Shown: positions 45,459 to 54,450, counted from the stretch's first letter. The stretch: 59,225 bases of DNA from Actinobacillus sp. (GCA_020026055.1 JAHHRA010000011.1:1-59225), one strand, 5' to 3'. Notes: a model not told the origin generated them from the sequence alone. A program made the numbers and translations.

Positions 45459-46256
45459 TCAGAAATTTTGAGGTAAACAAGGTTGAATGTGGTTGAGTAT
45501 TGCTTTCATTAAACGTGGGGTAGTAGCGATGATATGTCCTTGTGTTAAGTAGTCAGGCGTGCCATTAAAATCACAAATCAATCCCCCTGCTTCACGCACG
45601 ATCAAGTCGCCAGCAGCAATATCCCAAGGCTTTATATCCGCTTCAAAATAACCGTCTACACGATTTGCTGCTACATAGCAAAGATCTAAGGCAGCAGAAC
45701 CAGTACGGCGGAAATCAGCACAATCTTTTACAAGGTTAGCCATCATTGCGAATTGAGTTGGCATAAGATGTGGACGTTTGAATGGGAACCCTGTTGCTAA
45801 AATAGTACCTTTCAATTCACGTAAATTGCTCACTCGCAGACGAACTTCATTAAGTTTTGCCCCTTTACCACGTTGTGCTGTAAAGAGTTCATTAGTTATT
45901 GGATCATAAACTACAGCAACTTCTGTTCGATTTTTTACACGGACAGCAATAGAAATTGAGAAATGAGGAAAACCTTTAATAAAGTTGGTTGTTCCATCAA
46001 GTGGATCAATAATCCATTGTACTTCGCCATCTTTGCCAGAGAGTAAGCCACTTTCTTCCGTAATAATAGTGTGATCAGGATAAGCTACACGAATAGTCTC
46101 TACGATCGTTTTTTCTGATGCTTTATCAAAATTAGTCACGTAGTCGTTAGTACTTTTTGATGATGTTTCAATTTCATCACGCCGCTCAAAACCTTGGATA
46201 AGGATATTACCTGCTCTACGAGCAGCACGTACAGCGATATTTAACATTGGGTTCAT
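45459..46256 (-). CDS. suhB: Inositol-1-monophosphatase SuhB
   Basis: This Mg-dependent phosphatase family protein also joins rRNA antitermination complexes (with NusA/B/E/G) in E. coli. The 265-aa protein has the metal sites TEESG, IDPLDGTTNF and KPWDIAAGDLIVREAGG. The frame opens at 46280, but ATG46256 (MNPMLNIAVRAARRAG) is preceded by TTAGGTGG and matches the family start. It is divergent from the iron-uptake operon. Confidence 0.95.
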   Translation of the reverse strand: MNPMLNIAVRAARRAGNILIQGFERRDEIETSSKSTNDYVTNFDKASEKTIVETIRVAYPDHTIITEESGLLSGKDGEVQWIIDPLDGTTNFIKGFPHFSISIAVRVKNRTEVAVVYDPITNELFTAQRGKGAKLNEVRLRVSNLRELKGTILATGFPFKRPHLMPTQFAMMANLVKDCADFRRTGSAALDLCYVAANRVDGYFEADIKPWDIAAGDLIVREAGGLICDFNGTPDYLTQGHIIATTPRLMKAILNHIQPCLPQNF

Positions 46257-46379
46257 TTTTCCACCTAATTTAAAGAACAAATCCGCAAAATTATAAAAGT
46301 TTTATACATATTTCACAAGCTACAAATAGTCATGATAGCGTAGTTCAAATTTAAGTTTTTATCTAATTTAGAATAAATG

Positions 46380-46408
46380 TTGTAATTTATTTTTTTAGAG
46401 AGGATAAT
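46380..46408 (+). promoter_or_regulatory. Candidate promoter of the iron-uptake operon
   Basis: TTGTAA (46380-46385) and GATAAT (46403-46408) are separated by exactly 17 bp. They lie 44 bp upstream of the first gene and overlap the Fur-like box. This is the best sigma-70 match in the suhB/FTR1 gap. Confidence 0.6.
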
Positions 46409-46421
46409 AACAACCATTCTT
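46403..46421 (+). promoter_or_regulatory. Fur-like box over the -10 of the iron-uptake operon
   Basis: The 19-mer beginning GATAATAAC and continuing AACCATTCTT matches the E. coli Fur consensus at 13 of 19 positions by my count. It overlaps the -10 hexamer, where Fur-Fe(II) would block transcription. Iron repression is expected for this system and is inferred here. Confidence 0.55.
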
Positions 46422-46451
46422 ATTTGTAATAATCATGCTTAAGGTTTTATT

Positions 46452-48383
46452 TTGGTTGCTCGCAGTTTTTGGTATTTAACTATATTTTTTATTTTCTTAT
46501 TACCTATCAAAGTGTTTGCTGATGATACGCAGAATTATCGACAATATATTTTAGAAATTGAACAGCGTTTAGATACAGCAGCAACACTCTATCAGCAAAA
46601 TCACACAGATGAAGCTCGGCGTAAAGTACAAATGGCATACTTTGAGATTTTTGAAAATCTTGAAGGACCGATTCGCATCAATATTTCAGCTAAGAAAAGT
46701 TATCAAATGGAAGCGATGTTTGGCACGATTCGCAAAATGATGAACGAAAAAATGCCCGAAGATCAGGTTTTAGCAAAAATTCAACAATTAAAACAAGATA
46801 TACAAGCAGTTTTACCGAATTTAGAGAATGGACATACTTTAGAGGGAGAAAGTTCGCATAACGTATACGCTCAAACAAATATTGCTATGCATTGGCAACA
46901 AAGCTTTAAAGCAATAGATGATAATTTTGCAAATATGCTTTCCGCTTATCAACAAGATGATTTTAAAGCAGCAAAAAATTTTGCTCAAAAAGCACAATAT
47001 GATGGCTATAAAAATTCAGAAATGGAAATGTCAGTACGAATGAATCGTTCTGCTAAAATTTCTGGTGAAATTAATCAGCGTTTTTACAATTTGATTAAAC
47101 TTAGCGAAAAACCAAATAATCTTAATGAATTAGCTTATCAAACTACTTTATTGCTGCAAGATATTGAAGATTTACTTCCTAATTTACCCACTACTCGTGA
47201 AGAACAAAATAATCTTGCAGATAACGATAGTTTTGCTGAAACAGGCACAGGGATAAGCAATGACCGCAAAGATATAAATTGGTCTCAAATTAGCAATGAT
47301 ATTAATCAACAAATTCAACAGGCAATTCAAACTTATCAACAAGGTGATACTCAAAAAGCAATGTTGAACGTACAAGATATCTATTTTGATGTGTTCGAAA
47401 ATTCTGGTTTTGAGGCCAAAATCGGATCACGAGATAATCAATTTAAAGCTCAATTAGAAGGGTATTTCACTAAATTAGTAAGCTTAATGAAAGCTAAAGC
47501 GGATGTGGATGAAATCCAAATTCAAGCAGAAGGGCTTAAAGTGGGGATGGCAAAAGCAGTGAATATGTTACAAGGTTCTATCCAAGATAACTGGTCACTA
47601 TTTCTATATAGTTTATTGATTATCTTACGAGAAGGACTAGAAGCTTTGTTGATTGTAGCAGCGATAGTAACCTACCTTGTAAAAAATCATCACCAGGATA
47701 AATTGCCAGTTATCCGTCAATCAGTTTATGTTGCTTTAGGTGCGAGTTTAGTTACTGCTGTGATTTTTCAACTAATTTTCAGTAATGCAGGAGCAAGTCG
47801 TGAGCTTTTAGAAGGCTTTACGATGATTTTTGCTGTGATTATGCTTTTTACGATGAGTTATTGGTTATTTTCAAAAGTAGAAGCAAACAACTGGAAACTT
47901 TATTTAGAAGGAAAGCTTTCGTTTGCTCTGACGACAGGCTCTTTAGTGGGATTATGGCTGACTAGTTTTCTTGCCGTTTATCGTGAAGGAGCCGAGACGG
48001 TGCTGTTTTATTATGCATTAGCTGCAGATGCACAGACCACTATGGGGATCATATATTTGATTGCAGGTTTTGTAGTTGGTGCAATTTTATTAGCGATTTG
48101 TTACTTCATTATGCGTTATTCTGTAGTGAAATTACCACTAAAACCGTTCTTTATGTTAACAGGCTCATTTATGTATTTTATGGCATTTGTGTTTGCAGGG
48201 AAATCAGTGCTAGAACTTATTGAAGGAAAGTTGTTTGAACCAACATTATTACCTCATCTACCAGAGATCCCATGGCTTGGCATTTATCCTTATGTGCAAA
48301 CACTTGTTCCACAAATTATTTTAGTCATTGCTGCGATTTTTGCTTTTTTTTATATGAAACGTCAAAGTCGCAATGCGTGTTAA
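46452..48383 (+). CDS. fetM: FTR1-type iron permease with periplasmic N-terminal domain
   Basis: This inner-membrane iron permease of 643 aa is of the kind called FetM or FtrC in P19-linked systems. A signal peptide (residues 1-23) leads into a periplasmic region of about 350 residues with three related helical modules (near 27-120, 160-250 and 280-375; each has YQQ.. and AYFEIFEN-like blocks). Seven or so membrane helices follow, with the iron-permease motifs REGLE near residue 392 and REGAE near residue 510. The start is TTG: AAGG lies seven bases upstream and no in-frame ATG fits. It is the first gene of an eight-gene operon. Confidence 0.9.
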   Translation: MVARSFWYLTIFFIFLLPIKVFADDTQNYRQYILEIEQRLDTAATLYQQNHTDEARRKVQMAYFEIFENLEGPIRINISAKKSYQMEAMFGTIRKMMNEKMPEDQVLAKIQQLKQDIQAVLPNLENGHTLEGESSHNVYAQTNIAMHWQQSFKAIDDNFANMLSAYQQDDFKAAKNFAQKAQYDGYKNSEMEMSVRMNRSAKISGEINQRFYNLIKLSEKPNNLNELAYQTTLLLQDIEDLLPNLPTTREEQNNLADNDSFAETGTGISNDRKDINWSQISNDINQQIQQAIQTYQQGDTQKAMLNVQDIYFDVFENSGFEAKIGSRDNQFKAQLEGYFTKLVSLMKAKADVDEIQIQAEGLKVGMAKAVNMLQGSIQDNWSLFLYSLLIILREGLEALLIVAAIVTYLVKNHHQDKLPVIRQSVYVALGASLVTAVIFQLIFSNAGASRELLEGFTMIFAVIMLFTMSYWLFSKVEANNWKLYLEGKLSFALTTGSLVGLWLTSFLAVYREGAETVLFYYALAADAQTTMGIIYLIAGFVVGAILLAICYFIMRYSVVKLPLKPFFMLTGSFMYFMAFVFAGKSVLELIEGKLFEPTLLPHLPEIPWLGIYPYVQTLVPQIILVIAAIFAFFYMKRQSRNAC

Positions 48384-48430
48384 CTCATTCTATTAATTTG
48401 AAAATACTTATAAATCAAAGGAGATGAAGT

Positions 48431-48952
48431 ATGAAAAAAAATTTAGTTGTTACTGCCCTTATAGCAAGTGTCTTGTCTGCCCCTGCAGTGCTAGCATTTA
48501 AAGAGTATCCGATTGGTGAGCCAGTTAAGATGAATGATATGGAAATTGCTGCAGTCTATTTACAGCCTGTCGATATGGAGCCTCGTGGAATGGGGTTATC
48601 AGCAAGTCAATCTGATATTCATCTTGAAGCAGATATTCACGCAACTAAAGGCAATAAAAATGGATTTGGAGAAGGGGAATGGATGCCTTATTTAACCATT
48701 TCTTACAAATTAACTAATTTAGATACTGGTGCTACTCAAGAAGGGAACTTTATGCCGATGGTCGCAAGCGATGGACCTCACTATGGTGCCAATATTAAAA
48801 TGATGGGAGCTGGTAATTATAAAGTGACTTACCATATTGAACCACCACCAAAAGCAGGAATGCATCGTCATACTGATAAAGACACTGGTGTCGCAAAATT
48901 CTGGAAACCTTTTGATGTTTCATATGAATTTAAATATGTTGGACTAGACTAA
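48431..48952 (+). CDS. fetP: P19/Tp34-family periplasmic iron-uptake protein
   Basis: This 173-aa periplasmic protein with a signal peptide (cleavage near VLA) is of the P19/FtrA/FetP family; in relatives it binds copper and iron and feeds the FTR1 permease. Likely metal ligands are visible in DMEPRGMG, IHLEADIHA and GMHRHTDKD, with FMPMVASDGPHYG. A strong AAGGAGATG ribosome site precedes the ATG. It lies 47 bp after fetM, and a UUCG-capped hairpin follows its stop. Confidence 0.94.
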   Translation: MKKNLVVTALIASVLSAPAVLAFKEYPIGEPVKMNDMEIAAVYLQPVDMEPRGMGLSASQSDIHLEADIHATKGNKNGFGEGEWMPYLTISYKLTNLDTGATQEGNFMPMVASDGPHYGANIKMMGAGNYKVTYHIEPPPKAGMHRHTDKDTGVAKFWKPFDVSYEFKYVGLD

Positions 48953-48984
48953 AATTTAATCCTAATACTTATTGAAAAATCTAG

Positions 48985-49008
48985 AATAGATAGCTTCGGC
49001 TATCTATT
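48985..49008 (+). other. UUCG-tetraloop hairpin after fetP
   Basis: AATAGATAGC (48985-48994) and GCTATCTATT (48999-49008) form a perfect 10-bp stem around a UUCG loop. Only GATTTTAAAG follows, not a true T run. It probably stabilises or partly terminates the fetMP message, lowering expression of the downstream genes. Confidence 0.7.
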
Positions 49009-49082
49009 GATTTTAAAGATGATACAAAGATCTCTTCAAAATCACTGCCTCAATTACAGTTTCTCTCTGTTACAGGAATTTG

Positions 49083-50513
49083 ATGATGAATTATTTTTTT
49101 ACTTTCCTGCTCCAACCTGTGTTACCTCTAGCCATTTTGCTAGGTTGTCTTTGGACACGATATCAACATATCCAAATAAAAAGTCTTATTTGCTTGACAA
49201 TATTGGGTTTTGGACTGGGCGTGATTTTTGCTATTGAAACATTATCAGGGCAAATACTTATTCTAAGCTTTAATAGCGTACTGATAGTGTTTTATCTCTT
49301 ATTTTATATTACGCAATTTTGGCATAAAGTTGGAGTAGCGAAGCTGTGGCAATTCATTTTCTCTTTTGCTGGCGGAGCGATTTTAGGACAGAACCCAAAT
49401 ATTCACCTTATCACGAATACCGATGTTGTGAATACAACTTTTCTGTTAAACGGCAGTGCTAGTATTTTTGGTTTCTTTTTTTGTATTGCCACGATGGGTT
49501 GGTTAGTCATCTTATTTCAACAAGCTAAAGCAGATAATAAAGGACATAAACTTAGAATTATACTGATCAGTGCAGTGATAATTATGTTGCTTCTGCCGTT
49601 AACAGGGAATGTCTTATTAAGCTTAATGAAACTACAGATTGTCAATATTACTAAATTTCGCCTTAGTTATGTTGCCAAAGTCAATAATCTCACTAATTAT
49701 TTTAATTATATTAATGCGTTATTATTATTTGCTACACTTAGTATTTTTACATGGAAAGTATATTTACCTCGCCGAAAAATAGCATGCCAAGAAACTCATC
49801 CCATTGTTAAACGTCAAAAATTAGCACTTATGCATCATGCTAGAAGCAGTGTTATTTTTGGTATTTTAATGATTACTGTTACAATCGGAACGCAACTTTA
49901 TTGGGATAAAGTGGCTTCTTTACCTCCGGTTTTATCTGAGGCTACACGAGTGCAAATGGCAAACGATAATGCGATCCATATTCCAATTAATACTGTAAGC
50001 GATGGTAATTTACATCGCTTCGTTTGGGTTGCAAGTGATGGACGGGCGATTCGCTTTTTTATCATTAATCGTTCAAACAAAAAATTAAGTCTAGCCACAG
50101 TTTTCGATGCTTGTTTACTCTGTGGAGACAGTGGTTATGTCGTAGATGGGGATAAACTAATGTGTGTTGCTTGTGGTGTGCGATTATTCATTCCATCTGT
50201 CGGCAAAGCAGGAGGGTGTAACCCAATTCCGATTGACGATTGGCAAGAAGAAAATAATGAAGTCATTATCCCGAAAAAATCATTGTTAACAGGAGCGAAT
50301 TATTTCTCAACTGTGTTAGAGATCCCAGTAGTGGATCCCGTCAGTCAGCAAGCACTCACCAATAAACAAGCGAATTATCGTTACGAATACAATGACACAA
50401 CTTATTTTTTCGCCAATGAACATAACCAAACGCTTTTCCGAGATAACCCAGAAAAATATTTGCAAAACACTGAAGTAGTAGAAAACGGCTACTTGCAAAA
50501 GGGAGATAACTAA
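49083..50513 (+). CDS. DUF2318 membrane protein with C-terminal YHS-like domain
   Basis: This 476-aa inner-membrane protein corresponds to the third gene of Campylobacter P19 / E. coli fet-type operons. About eight membrane helices occupy the first 280 residues. A DUF2318 domain follows with CLLC and CVAC pairs plus GGCNPIPI, a likely metal or Fe-S site. The C-terminus (residues about 425-470) resembles a YHS domain (VDPVSQQAL, TTYFFANE, FRDNPEKYL) but has Ser for the usual Cys. Three start codons are adjacent (TTG49080, ATG49083, ATG49086); AGGA five bases before ATG49083 favours it. The role is probably electron or metal handling for iron uptake. Confidence 0.86.
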   Translation: MMNYFFTFLLQPVLPLAILLGCLWTRYQHIQIKSLICLTILGFGLGVIFAIETLSGQILILSFNSVLIVFYLLFYITQFWHKVGVAKLWQFIFSFAGGAILGQNPNIHLITNTDVVNTTFLLNGSASIFGFFFCIATMGWLVILFQQAKADNKGHKLRIILISAVIIMLLLPLTGNVLLSLMKLQIVNITKFRLSYVAKVNNLTNYFNYINALLLFATLSIFTWKVYLPRRKIACQETHPIVKRQKLALMHHARSSVIFGILMITVTIGTQLYWDKVASLPPVLSEATRVQMANDNAIHIPINTVSDGNLHRFVWVASDGRAIRFFIINRSNKKLSLATVFDACLLCGDSGYVVDGDKLMCVACGVRLFIPSVGKAGGCNPIPIDDWQEENNEVIIPKKSLLTGANYFSTVLEIPVVDPVSQQALTNKQANYRYEYNDTTYFFANEHNQTLFRDNPEKYLQNTEVVENGYLQKGDN

Positions 50514-51899
50514 ATGTTAGCAAGAATGTTGCGACAATCTTGGCGTTTTGGTTTAAAACGCAAATTATTGTCAATTATGACAATTTTCTTAGCTTCCAGC
50601 TTAGTCTCGGCACTTTTGGCAGTTTCAATTGATATTGGTGATAAAATGGCGAAAGAAATGAAATCCTATGGTGCCAATATTTTAATTGAACCGGCAAGCT
50701 CAGCTTTCCTTAGTGAGCAAAGCGGTAATTTAAATAGCCTCACAATGCAAGATTTCTTAGACGAAAAAGAATTACCCAATATTAAAGACATTTTCTGGCG
50801 GAATAATATTGTCGGCTTTGCTCCATTATTGAATGCAGAAGTTAACGTCCAAAAAGTACGCCCTGAAAATGGAAAAAATTTTCGCATTTCGGCACGTGAA
50901 AATACAACTTTAACATCAGATAATACCTGGCATCGTGTAAAAATTCTCGGCACATTTTTTGATCACAAAATTGATGTTCCCGATGAAGATGGCTACCACA
51001 CAGGGCAGCGCATCATCAGCCCTTACTGGCAGGTGCAAGGACAATGGGTAGATGATTATAGTGAAAGCAACCAATTTGCCGATCATGTTCCCGCTTTAGT
51101 TGGCAAAAAACTAGCGGCACGTCACGGTTGGCAAATCGGGGATAAATTGACTTTACATTATCAAAATGGGGATTTCCAAAAAAATATACAAGTGAAATTA
51201 GTTGGGATCTTAGCGACAGGTGGCGACGAGGAACAAGAAATTGTGATGCCACTTCGTGCAGTACAAAATCTTTTAAATCTATCAGGAAAAATCCAAGGAA
51301 TTAAAGTATCGGCACTGACTGTACCAGAAAATGAATTATCCCTACGAGCAAGGAAAGACAGTGACTCATTAAACGCTGCGGAATATGATCTCTGGTATTG
51401 CACGGCTTACGTTTCTTCTATCGCTCTTCAATTAGAAGAAGCGATTTCAACTTCCGTTGTGAAGCCTATTTGGCAAGTGGCAGCTTCTGAAGGCGTAGTA
51501 ATTAAAAAAATCCAGCTTTTATTAGGTGTCGTTACGGTCGCAGCAGTTATTGCAGCAGCTATGGGAATCGCCTCATTGATGACGACTACTATCATTGAAC
51601 GTAGCAAAGAAATTGGTTTAATGAAAGCATTAGGTGCTCATCAATGGCAAATTATATTGCTTTTTTACTGTGAAGCCATTATCAGTGCTATTATCGGGGG
51701 ATTGCTTGGTTGTATAAGTGGATGGGGATTAGCAAAATTTATTGGTTTAAGCTTGTTTGGTACTCCTCTTGCATTTGCTTGGATCGTTATTCCTTGTGTC
51801 TTAGCATTAGCTATTTTAATTGCTCTTGTTGGCACTTATTTGCCTGCTCAGCGAATTACGCAACTCTATCCCGTTGAGGTGTTGTATGGTCGACAATGA
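50514..51899 (+). CDS. MacB/FtsX-type ABC permease, first subunit
   Basis: This 461-aa permease has an N-terminal helix, a large periplasmic MacB-core domain (residues about 45-325), then three helices in an FtsX domain (IERSKEIGLMKALGAHQWQI coupling helix). It probably pairs with the next protein as a heterodimer energised by the ATPase two genes downstream. GGGAGA precedes the ATG, which follows the previous stop directly. In homologous iron operons these permeases act with FTR1/P19, but what they move is not settled. Confidence 0.9.
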   Translation: MLARMLRQSWRFGLKRKLLSIMTIFLASSLVSALLAVSIDIGDKMAKEMKSYGANILIEPASSAFLSEQSGNLNSLTMQDFLDEKELPNIKDIFWRNNIVGFAPLLNAEVNVQKVRPENGKNFRISARENTTLTSDNTWHRVKILGTFFDHKIDVPDEDGYHTGQRIISPYWQVQGQWVDDYSESNQFADHVPALVGKKLAARHGWQIGDKLTLHYQNGDFQKNIQVKLVGILATGGDEEQEIVMPLRAVQNLLNLSGKIQGIKVSALTVPENELSLRARKDSDSLNAAEYDLWYCTAYVSSIALQLEEAISTSVVKPIWQVAASEGVVIKKIQLLLGVVTVAAVIAAAMGIASLMTTTIIERSKEIGLMKALGAHQWQIILLFYCEAIISAIIGGLLGCISGWGLAKFIGLSLFGTPLAFAWIVIPCVLALAILIALVGTYLPAQRITQLYPVEVLYGRQ

Positions 51900-53046
51900 A
51901 GTTTCGACATTGATAATGCATAATCAGCAAATGTTCTGGCGAATTGTTTTGCGTGCGTTACGTTTAAAATTACAACGTGTGATGATCATTTTTGCAGCGA
52001 TTAGTGTTGGTGCAGCAGTTGTGACTGCAATGTCTGCAGTTTACTTTGATATTAATACTAAAATGAGTCAAGAATTACGTACTTTTGGAGCTAATTTTTA
52101 TGTGGGCTCGACTAACAGTGGACTCATTAAAGAAAGCCAAATTGAAGCGATTATTCGCCAAGCTCCACCAAGTTTAATCAAAGCAGCAAGCCCTTATCTC
52201 TATGGCGTAGCACGCAGTGAAAAAGAAAAAATTGTATTGATGGGAGTATGGTTTGACGCAATGTCAACTCTAGCACCTTATTGGCAAATTACAGGCTCTT
52301 CGATTGGCGTAAATTTTGACGATCGCCATGCTTTGCTTGGCAAAAGTCTTGCCGAACGCATGAACTTAAAAGTTGGTGATAGTTTAACCTTAGTCAAAGC
52401 AAATCACGATAAACATAAATTTATTATCAAAGGTATTATTGAGGCAGGTGATGCGACGGATAACATGTTAGTTGTCAGCTTAAGCTTTGCACAACAATGG
52501 TTAGAGAAGTCAGGATTAGTCAATAATGCTCAAATGAATCTCCAAGATGATCGCGGACAAGTGATACAGTTTGCACAAAAGTGTCAACATTTATATCCCG
52601 ATTTAGATATTCATCCAATTTTGAAAGTTTCTGCTTCTGAAGGACAAATTTTAGATAAGATCAAAGGATTAATGGGTTTAATTGCGATAGTAATTTTGAT
52701 TTTAGCCACATTGTGCGTTAACACCACTTTAATTGCGATTGTAGGTGAGCGTGCACAAGAATTTGCATTGCAAAAAGCATTAGGTGCAAAACAGCAAGAT
52801 ATCGTAAAACAGATCGCTACTGAAATTTTGATTATCGCTATTGTTGCTACGATAGTAGGTCTGTTGCTAGGATATTTACTTGCCCAAATTTTAGGGTTAA
52901 CGGTATTCCACGCATATATTGATATGCGTTTACCTGTCGTGCCGATTACAATTGGGCTATCGCTACTTGTTGCATTAAGTGCCACAGTGATCCCAGTCCG
53001 TCGAGCGTTAAGTATTGAAATGGCGAATCAGTTGAAAGGGGAATAG
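51886..53046 (+). CDS. MacB/FtsX-type ABC permease, second subunit
   Basis: This 386-aa protein has the same architecture as the preceding permease: N-terminal helix, shorter periplasmic MacB core, and C-terminal FtsX helices with the coupling segment EFALQKALGAKQQDIV. The open frame reaches back to 51820 inside the upstream gene. ATG51886 has GAGGT upstream and gives a 14-nt overlap; ATG51916 (MHNQQMFWR) is an alternative. Sequence similarity to its neighbour suggests an old duplication. Confidence 0.88.
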   Translation: MVDNEVSTLIMHNQQMFWRIVLRALRLKLQRVMIIFAAISVGAAVVTAMSAVYFDINTKMSQELRTFGANFYVGSTNSGLIKESQIEAIIRQAPPSLIKAASPYLYGVARSEKEKIVLMGVWFDAMSTLAPYWQITGSSIGVNFDDRHALLGKSLAERMNLKVGDSLTLVKANHDKHKFIIKGIIEAGDATDNMLVVSLSFAQQWLEKSGLVNNAQMNLQDDRGQVIQFAQKCQHLYPDLDIHPILKVSASEGQILDKIKGLMGLIAIVILILATLCVNTTLIAIVGERAQEFALQKALGAKQQDIVKQIATEILIIAIVATIVGLLLGYLLAQILGLTVFHAYIDMRLPVVPITIGLSLLVALSATVIPVRRALSIEMANQLKGE

Positions 53047-53060
53047 CTTAAGGATAAATT

Positions 53061-53744
53061 ATGCAGAATTTTGTAATTGAAACTCAGCATTTGTATAAAC
53101 GCTTTGGACAAGTGACCGCGTTAGAAGATATTAGTATTCAAATCAAACAAGGGGAATTTGTGGCGATTATGGGGGCGTCAGGCTCTGGGAAGACGACGTT
53201 GATGAATATCTTAACTGGACTTGATACTGCAACGGAAGGTAAAGTCATTATAGATGGTATCGATGCGGCTCTACTTGATGAGACGGGGCGTCAGCGTTTC
53301 CGTGCCGAGAAAATCGGCTTAATTTTCCAACAATTCCACTTGATCCCCTATTTGACTGCGTTAGAAAACGTCATGTTGGCACAGTATTATCACAGTGTTG
53401 TCGATGAGGCTGCGGCTAGACACGTATTAGCTCAAGTAGGGTTAGAGCATCGCATTGCTCATCGACCGAGTCAACTCTCTGGTGGAGAACAACAGCGAGT
53501 TTGCATTGCACGGGCACTGGTTAACGAACCACCAGTTATTTTTGCTGATGAACCGACGGGCAATCTTGATGAAATGAATGAACGCTTAGTTCTCGATTTA
53601 CTAACGGAACTCAATCGTCAAGGAAGAACGATAGTGATGGTTACGCATAATCCAGAACTTGGAGATTTAACGGACCGTACAATTTTCTTACAACATGGCA
53701 GATTTCTGCGTGAAGAAAAAAATAAAAGCCAGCCATTTGTTTAA
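53061..53744 (+). CDS. LolD/MacB-type ABC transporter ATPase
   Basis: This 227-aa cytoplasmic ATPase has Walker A GASGSGKTTLMN, the Q-loop FQQFHLIPYLTALEN, signature LSGGEQQRVCIARAL, Walker B VIFADEPTGNLDE and the H-loop MVTHN. It would energise the two preceding permeases. It starts 14 bases after the second permease. A region with two copies of the dispersed element separates it from the thioredoxin gene. Confidence 0.94.
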   Translation: MQNFVIETQHLYKRFGQVTALEDISIQIKQGEFVAIMGASGSGKTTLMNILTGLDTATEGKVIIDGIDAALLDETGRQRFRAEKIGLIFQQFHLIPYLTALENVMLAQYYHSVVDEAAARHVLAQVGLEHRIAHRPSQLSGGEQQRVCIARALVNEPPVIFADEPTGNLDEMNERLVLDLLTELNRQGRTIVMVTHNPELGDLTDRTIFLQHGRFLREEKNKSQPFV

Positions 53745-53760
53745 CGTTCATTATAAATTT

Positions 53761-53948
53761 ACGCCCAGAAAAACCGGCAAATTTTCGCAGAATGTGGGGG
53801 AGACTATGGTCGCGAAATTGATTCGCTTTAGCTCATTAGCTGTCTCAATATTCAAAATATTTAAAAAAACAGTATTAGAAAAATTTTCTGAGCTGTCGAT
53901 GCTTTTACGCTTGTAAAATCGAGAAAATTTTTCCAATTTTAGGGGCGT
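53761..53948. repeat. Long composite dispersed element within the iron operon
   Basis: A left arm (ACGCCCAGAAAAACCGGCAAATTTTC) starts at 53761. A complete 42-bp copy lies at 53907-53948 (ACGC..TAAAATCGAGAAAATTTTTCC..GGGGCGT). The pair encloses about 140 bp of non-coding DNA in an otherwise compact operon. The right end, GGGGCGTGA, lies just before the thioredoxin gene start. Confidence 0.65.
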
Positions 53949-53964
53949 GAAATTAGGAAGCTTA

Positions 53965-54450
53965 ATGGTTAAAAATAATTTAAAAATAGCGTTGTTTTGT
54001 TGTGTGATAGGAGCAAGTGCGTGCAAAGAGGAACGGGCTCAGATTGGACGAACGGCTCCACCACTTGCTGTGTTTGATGTTAAAGGTAAGCAAATTCACC
54101 TTGCGGATTTTAATGACAAACCTATATTAATTAATTTTTGGTCACAAAATTGTGGTGTCTGCATTGTTGAATTACGCAAGTTCGCAAGCTTACAAAAGCA
54201 ATATCCGAATGCTTTACGGATCCTTGCGATTAATATTGATGGCGAAAGTAATAAGCTTAAGCAATTTGTTCGTAAAGAAAATTACCCTTTCTCTGTTGGT
54301 ATCGATCAGCTTAAAATCACAGGCGAACGTTATCAACTCGTAGGGACACCAACGACTTATTATGTAGATAAAAATGGTAAAATTCGAGCAAAATTTGAAA
54401 GTATACTTGCTGATGAAGTGCTGAAAAAATTGTTTACAGATAAAGAATAA
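53965..54450 (+). CDS. TlpA/ResA-like periplasmic thioredoxin
   Basis: This 161-aa membrane-anchored thiol-disulfide oxidoreductase has an N-terminal hydrophobic segment ending in a Cys (GASAC, possible but non-ideal lipobox), then an AhpC/TSA-thioredoxin fold with WSQNCGVCIVELR (CxxC) and the cis-Pro loop GTPTTYYVD. Thioredoxin-like genes end the Campylobacter P19 operon too, so it may reduce disulfides in the DUF2318 or P19 proteins or assist haem attachment to the next gene's product. The frame begins at a GTG (53947) inside the repeat; ATG53965 has AGGAAG upstream. Confidence 0.87.
   Translation: MVKNNLKIALFCCVIGASACKEERAQIGRTAPPLAVFDVKGKQIHLADFNDKPILINFWSQNCGVCIVELRKFASLQKQYPNALRILAINIDGESNKLKQFVRKENYPFSVGIDQLKITGERYQLVGTPTTYYVDKNGKIRAKFESILADEVLKKLFTDKE

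Noticed and set aside
53695..53916. 73-codon frame between the ATPase and thioredoxin genes
   Set aside because: It overlaps the end of the ATPase gene and consists mostly of repeat-element sequence.
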